Part shown: piece after piece, positions 15,670-23,294 of the stretch
Position numbering within the stretch: position 1 is the stretch's first letter
Layout of the letters: every line of letters starts with the position of its first letter
Source of the DNA: a virus
Virus record (IMG/VR): IMGVR_UViG_3300043570_000570
Span: 52,183 to 116,182 of that record
Strand: one strand, 5' to 3'
Length of the DNA stretch: 64,000 nt
Notes under the pieces: generated by a model
Databases searched by the model: none
What the model saw: only the letters and a program-made list of their open reading frames with translations
Told to the model about the DNA's origin: nothing
Translations under genes and position numbers: made by a program

Positions 15670-17567
15670 TTTTGTACAATTATTTTAGAATGTAATACTT
15701 CTGTCTCAGTAGTTACAGAAAGAATATAAACGCCATCAGAGAGACGATCTAGGTTTGCACTATACTTGTACTTACCTGCGGGCATACGTTGTTTTAAAAG
15801 AGTCTCTATGCGTCTTCCTACCTCATCTGAGATAGCCATGTCTACGTTAGAGTCTTCTTTAATCTTGAATTGGACTTGGATGTTTCCTTCTGTAGGGTTA
15901 GGGAATACTATAATAGAGTTTAAGTCGTTAAGCGAAATAGTTCCTTTGTTGACTCTACGAACTTCAATGATTCCCATAGCAGGAGTAATGTTCATATCCT
16001 TAGAGTCTTTATCTCCTACGTATTTAGCACCTGTCCACAAAGCTGCACTTGCCCAAGAGTCTTGGGGTTTTTTAGCAATGAACTGAACTTTAAAAGCTTG
16101 TTCTCCATCGTTAAGCATGTTCTCGTTAGTTAAGTCAGCACCTCCCCAAGAAACCATTCCATTAGAAGGGTTCATGTAGGTAGTCCACTTCATCATCTTT
16201 TCAGAGTTCTCAATACCTTTAAACTCTAAGTAAGCTGTGTCGTACCTAAGATCTAACTGTAATGCACCTAAGTTCTTTCCGTTAGTCAAAACTTTAACAG
16301 GAACGTTAACTAGGTTTCCTTCTTCTACACTTACTTTAGGCATATTTACCTCAATAGTTTCTGCAGGGAAATCATAACTTACAGTTTCGTCAATAATGTA
16401 ACGCTTTGCGTTAGCTTGATTAGTAATTTTAATAGGAGTCAAACGAGCCATCTTAAATCCTGTAGCATTGGCGTCTCCCTTAACAGCTACGTAGTAAGTG
16501 ATAGAATCATTACCATCTACACTGTAAGTAAAGTTATTTATAGTAGAGTATGTGGAGGTCAAGTTAGATGTGGCGCCATTGATTGCATTGTATTCAGCAA
16601 CTGTAAAGAACATTACGTCTTTTTTAGAGTTAGGCCATGCAGTAAATCTACCTGCCAATCTTCCGTAAACAGCGTATACGTCAGCAATAGAAATATCTCC
16701 AGTAGTTCCGTTTACATCCATTGTGTAGTAATCAAAGCCTGTAGGAGTGTATTGACCTAAGATAGATTGATTAATCTTCTGTGCATCTGCAGTAGAGAAT
16801 ACATTACCTGGGATCATTGTGTCTCCTTTAACTACAATGCGTACATCCCAATAAGTAGTATCTAGGAATTTCTTAAACACAGTAACACCCAATGAGTTAG
16901 TCTTTTGTGAAGCAATCTGAGACCAAGTTGAAGAACCTTTAGCTCTCTTCTCTAAACTAACAGTTAAGTTCTTAGCATCTGTACCAGTTACGTTTTTAAA
17001 CTTAGTAGCAAAACGCAATACTTTCTGATTGAAACGTCCACCGTAAGAGTAAACTACCAAAGTAGTATCGTTACCCCAGTTAGTAGCAGCTCTGTTAGAG
17101 AATGACTTAACACCTGATACTTTTAAAGTCTTGATAGAATCTAAACTATTCCATACAGTTTCACCTGCGTGAGTAAAAGTCAAATCAAATGTAGCTCCGT
17201 TAGAATAGTTAAAAGTAGAACTAGATCCTGTGTAAGCCAAAGTAACTGTCAAGAATCCTTGTAGGTTACTATCTACATACTGAAGGTATTGATCAGAAGC
17301 AGAAATCTTAAGAGAAGGCACAACTCCTGTAAAAGCAGTCTTATCATAGAATACACGGAATTGCATACCTGTAATCTTCTCTGAAGTAGAAGTATTGTAG
17401 AAATGCAGAGGAGCAACTGTTTGACCTACAGTAGTTGTTGCTACTTGATAGCCTGAGTCAATTACTACCCAGTGACCTGTACCTGGAGAGGTAGCAGAAG
17501 ATTGTGCTGATGCATTGCCAACCAACAATGTGAGCACTCCGATGAGGACTTTGATTATTTTATTCAT
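15666..17567 (-). CDS. Secreted cohesin-type protein with T9SS sorting tail
   Basis: 633 residues: signal peptide 1-21, cohesin-like beta-sandwich (about 40-170), spacer, module shared with the lectin protein (275-375; DVNGTTGDISIADVY resembles a dockerin or EF-hand repeat), second cohesin-like domain (405-535; VPVKVLTNGKNLGALQLDL), and a type A T9SS C-terminal sorting domain (550-633; VFPNPTEGNIQVQF, AGKYKYSANLDRLSDGVYI, HSKIIVQK). In T9SS bacteria this tail sends a protein across the outer membrane and anchors it to the surface. Its presence on a phage predicts surface display on an infected host that has T9SS. Followed closely by membrane and lipoprotein genes. Confidence 0.85.
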   Translation of the reverse strand: MNKIIKVLIGVLTLLVGNASAQSSATSPGTGHWVVIDSGYQVATTTVGQTVAPLHFYNTSTSEKITGMQFRVFYDKTAFTGVVPSLKISASDQYLQYVDSNLQGFLTVTLAYTGSSSTFNYSNGATFDLTFTHAGETVWNSLDSIKTLKVSGVKSFSNRAATNWGNDTTLVVYSYGGRFNQKVLRFATKFKNVTGTDAKNLTVSLEKRAKGSSTWSQIASQKTNSLGVTVFKKFLDTTYWDVRIVVKGDTMIPGNVFSTADAQKINQSILGQYTPTGFDYYTMDVNGTTGDISIADVYAVYGRLAGRFTAWPNSKKDVMFFTVAEYNAINGATSNLTSTYSTINNFTYSVDGNDSITYYVAVKGDANATGFKMARLTPIKITNQANAKRYIIDETVSYDFPAETIEVNMPKVSVEEGNLVNVPVKVLTNGKNLGALQLDLRYDTAYLEFKGIENSEKMMKWTTYMNPSNGMVSWGGADLTNENMLNDGEQAFKVQFIAKKPQDSWASAALWTGAKYVGDKDSKDMNITPAMGIIEVRRVNKGTISLNDLNSIIVFPNPTEGNIQVQFKIKEDSNVDMAISDEVGRRIETLLKQRMPAGKYKYSANLDRLSDGVYILSVTTETEVLHSKIIVQK

Positions 17568-17578
17568 GTGTTTTAGTT

Positions 17579-18043
17579 TTACTTAATTTTACTTAGTTTG
17601 TGTATTTGTTCTACAGCGTTTGCCTGTAACCAAGGCTCTGGGGTTGGTAGTTTGTTTATAAAACTTAACTCGTATATGTAGCACTTAAGTTCTTCTTCTT
17701 CTAGACTCTGAGTTACTGGATGTAACAAATAGTTTAAGTGAAGACTCTCATGTACTAGAACGCAAGCTAAGTTGGCTATTGAGTTCATCTTTGCATCTCC
17801 TACGGCTATGTAAATAGTGTTTCCGTCTTGAGAGATGTTATTAGAAGAATAGGGACTAATCCAAAAGTCTACTATGTCGCAGACATCTATTAATCTAATG
17901 TATACATTGACATCTGTTTGAGCAATTAATGCTAAGGCTGAGTCTACCTTTAAATCCCAACCATCCCCTGCCTTCATCACTTTAATCTGAGAAAAGCAGG
18001 GAATAGAAAGAATTAGAAAAAGACTAATTAGTACAGATTTCAT
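17579..18043 (-). CDS. Secreted zincin-like protein with HExxH motif
   Basis: 154 residues. Signal peptide 1-18 (FLILSIPCFSQ). Residues about 92-112 read NLACVLVHESLHLNYLL, giving the HExxH zinc-protease motif HESLH, followed at a helix distance by EEEELKCYIYELSF that could supply the third ligand Glu. A small exported metallopeptidase is the best reading; substrate unknown. It overlaps the GIY-YIG gene by 20 bp and precedes the T9SS-tailed gene by 11 bp. Confidence 0.65.
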   Translation of the reverse strand: MKSVLISLFLILSIPCFSQIKVMKAGDGWDLKVDSALALIAQTDVNVYIRLIDVCDIVDFWISPYSSNNISQDGNTIYIAVGDAKMNSIANLACVLVHESLHLNYLLHPVTQSLEEEELKCYIYELSFINKLPTPEPWLQANAVEQIHKLSKIK

Positions 18044-18710
18044 AATCTTCTACTAGATAGATTCTTTTTGCTTTATGTTTTAATTTCTTACATTCTCTGA
18101 TATTAGAAGCAGCCACTCCTACAAACTTTGCAGCTTCTTTAGAGTTTAAGAAGATGTGGGTTTCTCCTGTAATAGTGTTAGTTAACTTAAGATTTTTTTT
18201 ACTATTAGAAATACTTTGTTTTATAAGATATTCTTCTGTCTGTAGTTTTCCTCCATAATTAGGATTGTTACTACCAGAAGAAGATTCTGATATCTTACTT
18301 AAAGACTCTGTAGAGTGTCTCTTTCCATAGAACGCATTGTTTATTCCTATAGCTTTTAAAGACATAAGTTGTTTTGTACCTAATGACAAAACTTTTTTCT
18401 TTTCATGCGTAGGGGTTAGATAACAGTTTAAACCATTCTCTACACTACAAAAGTGTTCTTGATAGTATCTTTCTCTTTCTAATAGATTTTCACTAGAACA
18501 AAATTCTAGTATTTCAATCTTGTGTAAGTCAACACCATGCTTTACCAAAGAATTATAAATAGCTCTTTGTTTCTTAACTCTATTTGGGGTTAAGTAGTAA
18601 CTACAACGTATACGCAAGTTAACAGCCTCACCTACATAGATTTTGCCTGTAGGAGAAGTTATCTTGTATATACCTGAGGTACTAGGAAACCCCAAAATAG
18701 AATCATGCAT
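18024..18710 (-). CDS. GIY-YIG homing endonuclease
   Basis: 228 residues. The N-terminal catalytic domain has SGIYKITSPTGKIYVGEA (GIY...YVG), Arg in LRIRCSYYL and Glu in LERERYYQEHF. The C-terminus carries NUMOD-type DNA-binding repeats (GKRHSTESLSKISESSSG, then KEAAKFVGVAASNI). This matches free-standing mobile nucleases of the Seg type. Spacing to both neighbours is 1-20 bp, so it sits inside an operon without an obvious intron. It is likely a recent insertion: codon use is more A/T rich than neighbours. Confidence 0.85.
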   Translation of the reverse strand: MHDSILGFPSTSGIYKITSPTGKIYVGEAVNLRIRCSYYLTPNRVKKQRAIYNSLVKHGVDLHKIEILEFCSSENLLERERYYQEHFCSVENGLNCYLTPTHEKKKVLSLGTKQLMSLKAIGINNAFYGKRHSTESLSKISESSSGSNNPNYGGKLQTEEYLIKQSISNSKKNLKLTNTITGETHIFLNSKEAAKFVGVAASNIRECKKLKHKAKRIYLVEDYEICTN

Positions 18711-18711
18711 A

Positions 18712-19269
18712 TTATTTAATGTCTTCTGATTTAATCAAAGTGTAGGTAAAAGAATCTCCCTGTAATTTAGCACCTTTCTCGCAGATTGCAAGAAATTTAT
18801 CAAAATCAGCAATCTTTTTAAACACCTGGCAACCATGTGACCAGTCGCCAACTTGCTGACTATCAACTCCTGCTTTGTGAATGTTGATACCAAATACACC
18901 AGTCTCAGTTTTATCTTCTTGGTATACTCCGTCTTTAGTATAGTCACGGAATACAGTAAGAGGAGCTTTCTGCTTAAGACACTTGTATTTACCTTGGTGA
19001 AGACCTACACCATGTGATCCTGGATATTGTCCTGGTTTAACACGAGCAGTTCCACCACCGTTATCTGTGGTACAAGGCCAGATATGGAACTTCCATTCTC
19101 CGCCTTCTTTATAGCTCAAAGTCATCCAATCATCAAATGCATTGGTAACTTTTTGTCCTGTAGCACTATTACGAATACCAATTACATTGATATTAAATTC
19201 TCCGTTCTCGAAGTATTTGTGCCCTTTAGCTTTAACAGCTGCTTCGATTTGTTCTCTAGTAAAACTCAT
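18712..19269 (-). CDS. L,D-transpeptidase-like (YkuD-type) cell-wall enzyme
   Basis: 185 residues. FGINIHKAG (about 123-131) and DWSHGCQVF (about 143-151) match the YkuD catalytic layout with His ~30 residues before SHGC and the nucleophilic Cys. The usual Arg after SHGC is replaced by QV. It acts on peptidoglycan cross-links or peptides. With the small membrane proteins just upstream it may be a lysis enzyme or a wall-remodelling factor for infection. No signal peptide is visible, consistent with holin-dependent export. Confidence 0.65.
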   Translation of the reverse strand: MSFTREQIEAAVKAKGHKYFENGEFNINVIGIRNSATGQKVTNAFDDWMTLSYKEGGEWKFHIWPCTTDNGGGTARVKPGQYPGSHGVGLHQGKYKCLKQKAPLTVFRDYTKDGVYQEDKTETGVFGINIHKAGVDSQQVGDWSHGCQVFKKIADFDKFLAICEKGAKLQGDSFTYTLIKSEDIK

Positions 19270-19311
19270 AGTATTTTATATTTTAGTTTATAGTTTATAG
19301 TTTATAGTAAA

Positions 19312-19560
19312 TTAATCTTCGCTAGGTGCTTCTGGCTTCTTCATAATCTTCTCAACAGAAGTCAAACCTAAACAACCAAAAGCCAACAAAGCAACTGCAT
19401 CCACCAAAGGAACAGAAGGAGCAAAGTGAGCTTCGGTAAAAGAGTTAGCGTACAATGTAGCGCATAGTGTAACTGTGCATGCTAATCCGCACAATCGTTT
19501 CATGGAGACAACACCCTTCTCATCTTTGAAGAGTCCGCCAATAAAGTTTAATAGTTTCAT
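19312..19560 (-). CDS. Small two-helix membrane protein, holin-like
   Basis: 82 residues with two membrane segments (about 22-42 and 50-68) and charged ends (KIMKKPEAPSED). It lies upstream of the YkuD-like wall enzyme, the position expected for a holin. Its start overlaps the stop of the 40-residue membrane ORF. Confidence 0.6.
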   Translation of the reverse strand: MKLLNFIGGLFKDEKGVVSMKRLCGLACTVTLCATLYANSFTEAHFAPSVPLVDAVALLAFGCLGLTSVEKIMKKPEAPSED

Positions 19561-19679
19561 ATGTTACCTTTTTTATTCTTTAAGAATTTAATAATGTCTT
19601 CTATGACCCACTTAGAAAGTAGGACAGTGAGAAAAACAGTTAAACTCACCAATACAGTAATATCTGAGAAAATGTTCAA
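19557..19679 (-). CDS. 40-residue membrane peptide, TTG start
   Basis: Frame from a TTG at 19679 to TGA at 19559-19557: N-terminal helix LVSLTVFLTVLLSKWVIED, then a basic tail FLKNKKGNI. No ATG is in frame, which makes the start uncertain. Its stop overlaps the ATG of the next gene (ATATGA), a coupling layout. It is the first possible gene after the promoter at 19732-19761. Confidence 0.45.
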   Translation of the reverse strand: MNIFSDITVLVSLTVFLTVLLSKWVIEDIIKFLKNKKGNI

Positions 19680-19731
19680 AGCAACTTCGGACTTTCATAG
19701 ATAGTAGAGGTGAGAAAAGGTTGGTTATGGG

Positions 19732-19761
19732 CAAAGATAAAACTTTAAAAAAATAAGTCAA
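19732..19761 (-). promoter_or_regulatory. Promoter for wall-enzyme and membrane-protein genes
   Basis: On the minus strand TTG (19761-19759), 19 nt, TATCTTTG (19739-19732). It lies just after the terminator at 19772-19805 and restarts transcription for the genes to the left. Confidence 0.75.
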
Positions 19762-19771
19762 CTGCTTAACT

Positions 19772-19805
19772 ATAAAACAAAAAACCCCCAGATTTCTCTG
19801 AGGGT
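19772..19805 (-). terminator. Strong intrinsic terminator
   Basis: On the minus strand ACCCTCAGA pairs over nine positions (one G-U) with TCTGGGGGT around a GAAA tetraloop, followed by TTTTTTGTTTT. The clearest intrinsic terminator in the window; it ends the unit carrying the 19829 gene. Confidence 0.9.
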
Positions 19806-19828
19806 CTTAATAAATTACTTAATGTTAA

Positions 19829-20122
19829 TTAAAGTACTTCTGCTTGCGTAAAGGGAACAACAGGGGTCTCATCAGACTCAGTAGCAATGTGCTCATAAGT
19901 CTCCAAGTTGATTTGACCTTTACCGTAGGTCTCTTCAATCTTCTTAAAGAATTCGGTTTGTTCTTTGTTTACTTCTTTCATTATGTCCATTACTTGAGCT
20001 TTTACAGACTCAAGATCAGACAATTGAAGTTCAATTTTACCCAAGTCCATAATTACGTTCTGGGTTTTCTGTTGGAAGCCTTTGATTGCTTCGATTTCTT
20101 GTTGGTTTAATTTAGTTGCCAT
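19829..20122 (-). CDS. Coiled-coil phage protein, unknown role
   Basis: 97 residues, helical (QQEIEAIKGFQQKTQNV, LSDLESVKAQV), then YGKGQINLETYE. Short coiled-coil proteins of this type with a conserved YGKG near the C-terminus are frequent in tailed-phage structural regions. It has its own TATATTTG promoter and ends at a strong terminator, so it forms a one-gene unit and is probably abundant. Function not known. Confidence 0.75.
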   Translation of the reverse strand: MATKLNQQEIEAIKGFQQKTQNVIMDLGKIELQLSDLESVKAQVMDIMKEVNKEQTEFFKKIEETYGKGQINLETYEHIATESDETPVVPFTQAEVL

Positions 20123-20156
20123 AGTATCTTTAATATAAATTTAGTTGGTTTATGCA

Positions 20157-20189
20157 AATATAATTCCTTTTGATAGATTAATGACAAAT
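20157..20189 (-). promoter_or_regulatory. Promoter for 19829-20122
   Basis: TATATTTG at 20164-20157 on the minus strand with TTG at 20189-20187. The 22-nt spacer is longer than in the other promoters. Confidence 0.5.
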
Positions 20190-20200
20190 TGTCTAAACAA

Positions 20201-20488
20201 TTAAGCTTTTTCTAAGCCCAATTCTTCGATAGACCAATCAGCAATTACTGAATCATCAGTACCCCAAGTAGATACAATTGCTTCAGGAACGCTTAAGTTA
20301 CCTTCTGTCAAAGTGGCACCTACGCTTACTACTTCAACTCCTTCAGAGTCAGTAGAGGTAGATTCAGCTTTGATAGCCCAGTACAAAGAGATGCTACTAG
20401 GAAAAAGAGAGAAAGAAAGAACTGTTAAGTCCAAGTACTCGCCAGCACCTTTACCAGGTACGTTAACGGATTTAATTTTTGTTGCCAT
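20201..20488 (-). CDS. Small hypothetical protein, virion-type
   Basis: 95 residues, soluble, beta-rich, with a Trp-Gly near the end (STWGTDDSVIADW). It starts MATKIKSVNVPGKGAGEYLDL. It lies between small structural-type genes. Small beta-rich proteins next to tail-fibre genes are often fibre chaperones or decoration proteins, but the family is unrecognised. Confidence 0.7.
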   Translation of the reverse strand: MATKIKSVNVPGKGAGEYLDLTVLSFSLFPSSISLYWAIKAESTSTDSEGVEVVSVGATLTEGNLSVPEAIVSTWGTDDSVIADWSIEELGLEKA

Positions 20489-20554
20489 AGGTATAAAAGA
20501 ATTATATAATATTTATTTTACAGTTTAAATTTATAAAAATAAGTCAAGCACTAA

Positions 20555-20629
20555 TTACACCAAAAGAAAGGTCAGCATAATGACTGACGCAATTATCAAA
20601 GCGATCCAACTACGACCGCTTAGTTTCAC
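20555..20629 (-). CDS. 24-residue membrane micropeptide, GTG start
   Basis: GTG at 20629 overlaps the TGA of the upstream gene (GTGA). Product: a short basic start (MKLSGR) and one membrane helix (SWIALIIASVIMLTFLLV), stop at 20557-20555. Stop-start overlap and pure membrane composition argue against chance, but the size makes it tentative. Confidence 0.35.
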   Translation of the reverse strand: MKLSGRSWIALIIASVIMLTFLLV

Positions 20630-20967
20630 AAAGTGATGATTTCTACCTGTGTTGGATAAATCAAATCCAAAGCATTGAATACTGCGTTCACCAAAAGCAC
20701 TTCGGCTGATTTGGTTTCGTAATCCGCAACACTCAACTCCAACCCTGAGAAAGTAGTGTTAAAATCCTCAATCCCTTGAATCGGTGCTTTGCCTTCTGCC
20801 AATGCTTGTACACTTGCAAAAACAAATGTTGCGATTTGGGCGGGGATGATTCCGTCTTTTTGACTTTTTACATCTGCGTAACCTTCTGCGATTACAACGA
20901 TTGAACCCGATGGGATTGATAAACCGCTTGTAAGGTTTACGCTTGTATTGATTTGAATTGCTTTCAT
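20626..20967 (-). CDS. Small structural-type protein
   Basis: 113 residues, beta-rich N-terminus (SVNLTSGLSIPSGSIVVIAEGYAD), helical middle. It sits directly downstream of the tail-fibre-like gene and shares its higher-GC codon use. Similar proteins next to fibre genes are commonly virion-associated. No enzyme motif. Confidence 0.7.
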   Translation of the reverse strand: MKAIQINTSVNLTSGLSIPSGSIVVIAEGYADVKSQKDGIIPAQIATFVFASVQALAEGKAPIQGIEDFNTTFSGLELSVADYETKSAEVLLVNAVFNALDLIYPTQVEIITL

Positions 20968-20988
20968 ATATTTACAAAATTAAGTGTT

Positions 20989-22485
20989 TTACGCTAAAAG
21001 GATTTTTTGTGCTACCCCGTTAATTATTACATCCCAAGTTTTTGTTTGTAATGCGGTTGCAGTTGTTACTGCACCTGCGTTTGTTCCTGTACTACCGAAC
21101 ACACATTGGTTTGCTGCGGTTGCAGTTGCGTCTTTACCAAGAATTACGCTTCCACTAAAATTACCGCTTTGACAATTTTCGCCAATAGCGGTATTTGAAT
21201 TTCCTGTAGTGTTGTTTGACAATGCTTGTCTGCCTACTGCGGTATTAAAAGCACCCGTAGTTGAAGTTAACGCCGCATAACCTAATCCTGTATTTCTTGA
21301 ACCTGCCGCACCTGCTAACGCCTGATAACCTAATGCTGTAGTTTGAGTTCCTGTGGTAATATTAAGTCCTGCTTGATAACCTACTGCGGTATTTTCACCT
21401 CCCGTACTTAAAAGCAAAGATTGATAACCAATTGCGGTTACACCCGTGCCTGTGGAGTTGGCTTTTGCGGCTTCATAACCAACTGCCGTATTATTCTCAC
21501 CTGCGTTATTAAACAACGATGAATGACCGATTGCCGTACTTTTCGCACCTCCGCCTTGTCTTAGCGCCTGATAACCAATAGCGGTAATTCCCGAACCAAA
21601 AACATTGGAAAACGCTGCCTCATAACCTACCGCCACATTGCTTGTTCCATTTTGGTTTGAATTCATACTACTAAATCCAAATGCAGTATTATAAACGCCT
21701 GTGTTGTTTGCATTTAAAGAAGATTGACCCATTGCAGTATTGCCCGAACCCGTGCTATTGGCAATTAAAGCCAATCTACCAAATGCCGTGTTTGATGCTA
21801 TTGCGTTTTTCCCTAAATTGTAAACGCTGCCATCATCAGTTACTTGCAAACTTGCAACTCCGCTACTATTCTGTACCAAAAGCGATGTAGTGGCGGATGT
21901 TGAGCCACTGCCACGAACTTGTAAACGAGCGGTAGGTGCTGATTGTTGACCAATGTATACACCTTCGGGGTAAAGTCTACCACCGCCTGACCCTTGATAG
22001 TTAGCCCATTGCATTGCATATGTACCAACACCCGAACCCGCATTTAATAACATACCAAATCCACCCGCATTTGTATTTCGTAACCGAGCAAATACATCAC
22101 CATTGATATTTTGCGAAACATCTAATCCACAAAGTGGCGAATTAGTCCCAACTCCCAACCTATTATTGGTATCATCCCAAAAGAAGTTAGCGGCATCACT
22201 TGAAAATGCAGAGCCATCGCTGAACTGAATTGCACCTGCGACTCCGCTTGGGTTTGCTGCGATTGTTATGTTGCCACTTCCCAACAAACTTGTTGAGTTT
22301 ATTGTCTTGATATTCGTTCCCGAAACAAGTGAATCTTGTTTGGTAGCAAGAGCCGTAAGAGCAGGAAGAGAGATAGGAAGGTTGTCTAGCTTTACCTTCT
22401 TAGTTAGGTCGTTAGCTATATCTACTGTTACAAGTAAGTCGTTACCTGTTGGAGCAATTAACTCTGGAAAGTCTGTTATTCTCAT
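20989..22485 (-). CDS. Tail-fibre-like protein with YadA-type head repeats
   Basis: 498 residues. N-terminus (MRITDFPELIAPTGNDLLV) looks like a virion anchor. About residues 190-205 read SGSTSATTSLLVQNSSGV, a module also in the 59075 fibre gene. Residues about 225-440 are ~14-residue repeats of the type NTAVGYEA / TAIGYQAL / NTAFG, the left-handed beta-roll of trimeric adhesin heads. The product should trimerise and bind host surface receptors. Codon GC rises sharply inside the gene (20.6-22.3 kb) compared with both ends, a sign of module exchange. Confidence 0.8.
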   Translation of the reverse strand: MRITDFPELIAPTGNDLLVTVDIANDLTKKVKLDNLPISLPALTALATKQDSLVSGTNIKTINSTSLLGSGNITIAANPSGVAGAIQFSDGSAFSSDAANFFWDDTNNRLGVGTNSPLCGLDVSQNINGDVFARLRNTNAGGFGMLLNAGSGVGTYAMQWANYQGSGGGRLYPEGVYIGQQSAPTARLQVRGSGSTSATTSLLVQNSSGVASLQVTDDGSVYNLGKNAIASNTAFGRLALIANSTGSGNTAMGQSSLNANNTGVYNTAFGFSSMNSNQNGTSNVAVGYEAAFSNVFGSGITAIGYQALRQGGGAKSTAIGHSSLFNNAGENNTAVGYEAAKANSTGTGVTAIGYQSLLLSTGGENTAVGYQAGLNITTGTQTTALGYQALAGAAGSRNTGLGYAALTSTTGAFNTAVGRQALSNNTTGNSNTAIGENCQSGNFSGSVILGKDATATAANQCVFGSTGTNAGAVTTATALQTKTWDVIINGVAQKILLA

Positions 22486-22489
22486 TTAG

Positions 22490-22540
22490 TTTAGTTTTTA
22501 ATTATACTTTAATTATACTTTAGTTGTACTTTAGTTACAC
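22490..22540. repeat. Tandem ACTTTA-type repeats before fibre gene
   Basis: An 11-bp unit close to ATTATACTTTA is repeated about four times with drift (ATTATACTTTA, GTTGTACTTTA, GTTACACTTA). It lies in the leader of the fibre gene. Slippage here could alter expression. Confidence 0.6.
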
Positions 22541-23188
22541 TTAAGCAGTATAGGTTCTAGTGTATGATGTTATGGCTGCTCCTTTAGCAAGAATAGGCAT
22601 TAGATTAGTTCTGTTGTAGAAGCTACTTGTTAGGCTTTTTCCTGAAGAGTCACTTATAGGTACTCTAGCCTCGTAAGTATATGTAGGCATTTCTATAGGT
22701 TGGTAGCTTTGAGTTTGGATAGATTCGTTACTTTGGCTCTTCAAGGAGACAAAGGATGGGCCAGATTGGCTTTCTATAGTAACCTCTTCGTAGGTTCCTT
22801 GTGTAGTTATAGTTAAGAAAGCCTGACTCTGTAATTCTCCTTCAGCATAGTTTCTTATTGCTTCTTCTACGTATTCTGCTTGTGTGTAGGTACCTTCAAA
22901 TAAAACTGTGTTTAATGGAAGAGAGTTATTTGCTAAGAGATTAGATTCTATGTAGATCTCTACAAATAGTTCAAAATCTTTGGGGTTTCTTATTTTATTT
23001 CCTGTCTTAACTTTAAGTTTAGTTTTAGTGCTATCTAAAGTTATTTGAGGATGAAAACTGCCTATTAAAGTAAACTTCAACCTACTTAAGTCTGCATTGT
23101 TTAAATAAACAGACTTAGGTTTATCTTTTATTACAAGAGACAGTAGGTTTTCTAGAAAATTATTAGATATAGTATATCTAGTAGACAT
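22541..23188 (-). CDS. Hypothetical protein, beta-rich, possible tail component
   Basis: 215 residues, beta-rich, many Ser/Thr/Gln in the second half (SLKSQSNESIQTQSYQ), no signal or membrane segment. It heads a unit with its own promoter (23214-23243) and is followed by the fibre gene, so a tail-tip or fibre-assembly role is reasonable but unproven. Confidence 0.7.
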   Translation of the reverse strand: MSTRYTISNNFLENLLSLVIKDKPKSVYLNNADLSRLKFTLIGSFHPQITLDSTKTKLKVKTGNKIRNPKDFELFVEIYIESNLLANNSLPLNTVLFEGTYTQAEYVEEAIRNYAEGELQSQAFLTITTQGTYEEVTIESQSGPSFVSLKSQSNESIQTQSYQPIEMPTYTYEARVPISDSSGKSLTSSFYNRTNLMPILAKGAAITSYTRTYTA

Positions 23189-23213
23189 TAGTAGAGATCA
23201 ATACGTATTATTA

Positions 23214-23243
23214 CAAAGATATAAAAATGCAAAATAAAGTCAA
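23214..23243 (-). promoter_or_regulatory. Promoter for tail-type unit
   Basis: On the minus strand TTG (23243-23241), 19 nt, TATCTTTG (23221-23214), ahead of the ATG at 23188. Confidence 0.75.
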
Positions 23244-23294
23244 GGGAAGTGCATAGATGGGTAGCAGAAGATAGTAACTCTTACTACTATGATC

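Noticed and set aside
18024-18710. Intron-encoded status of the GIY-YIG nuclease
   Set aside because: Neighbouring genes look complete and unrelated, so it is treated as free-standing.
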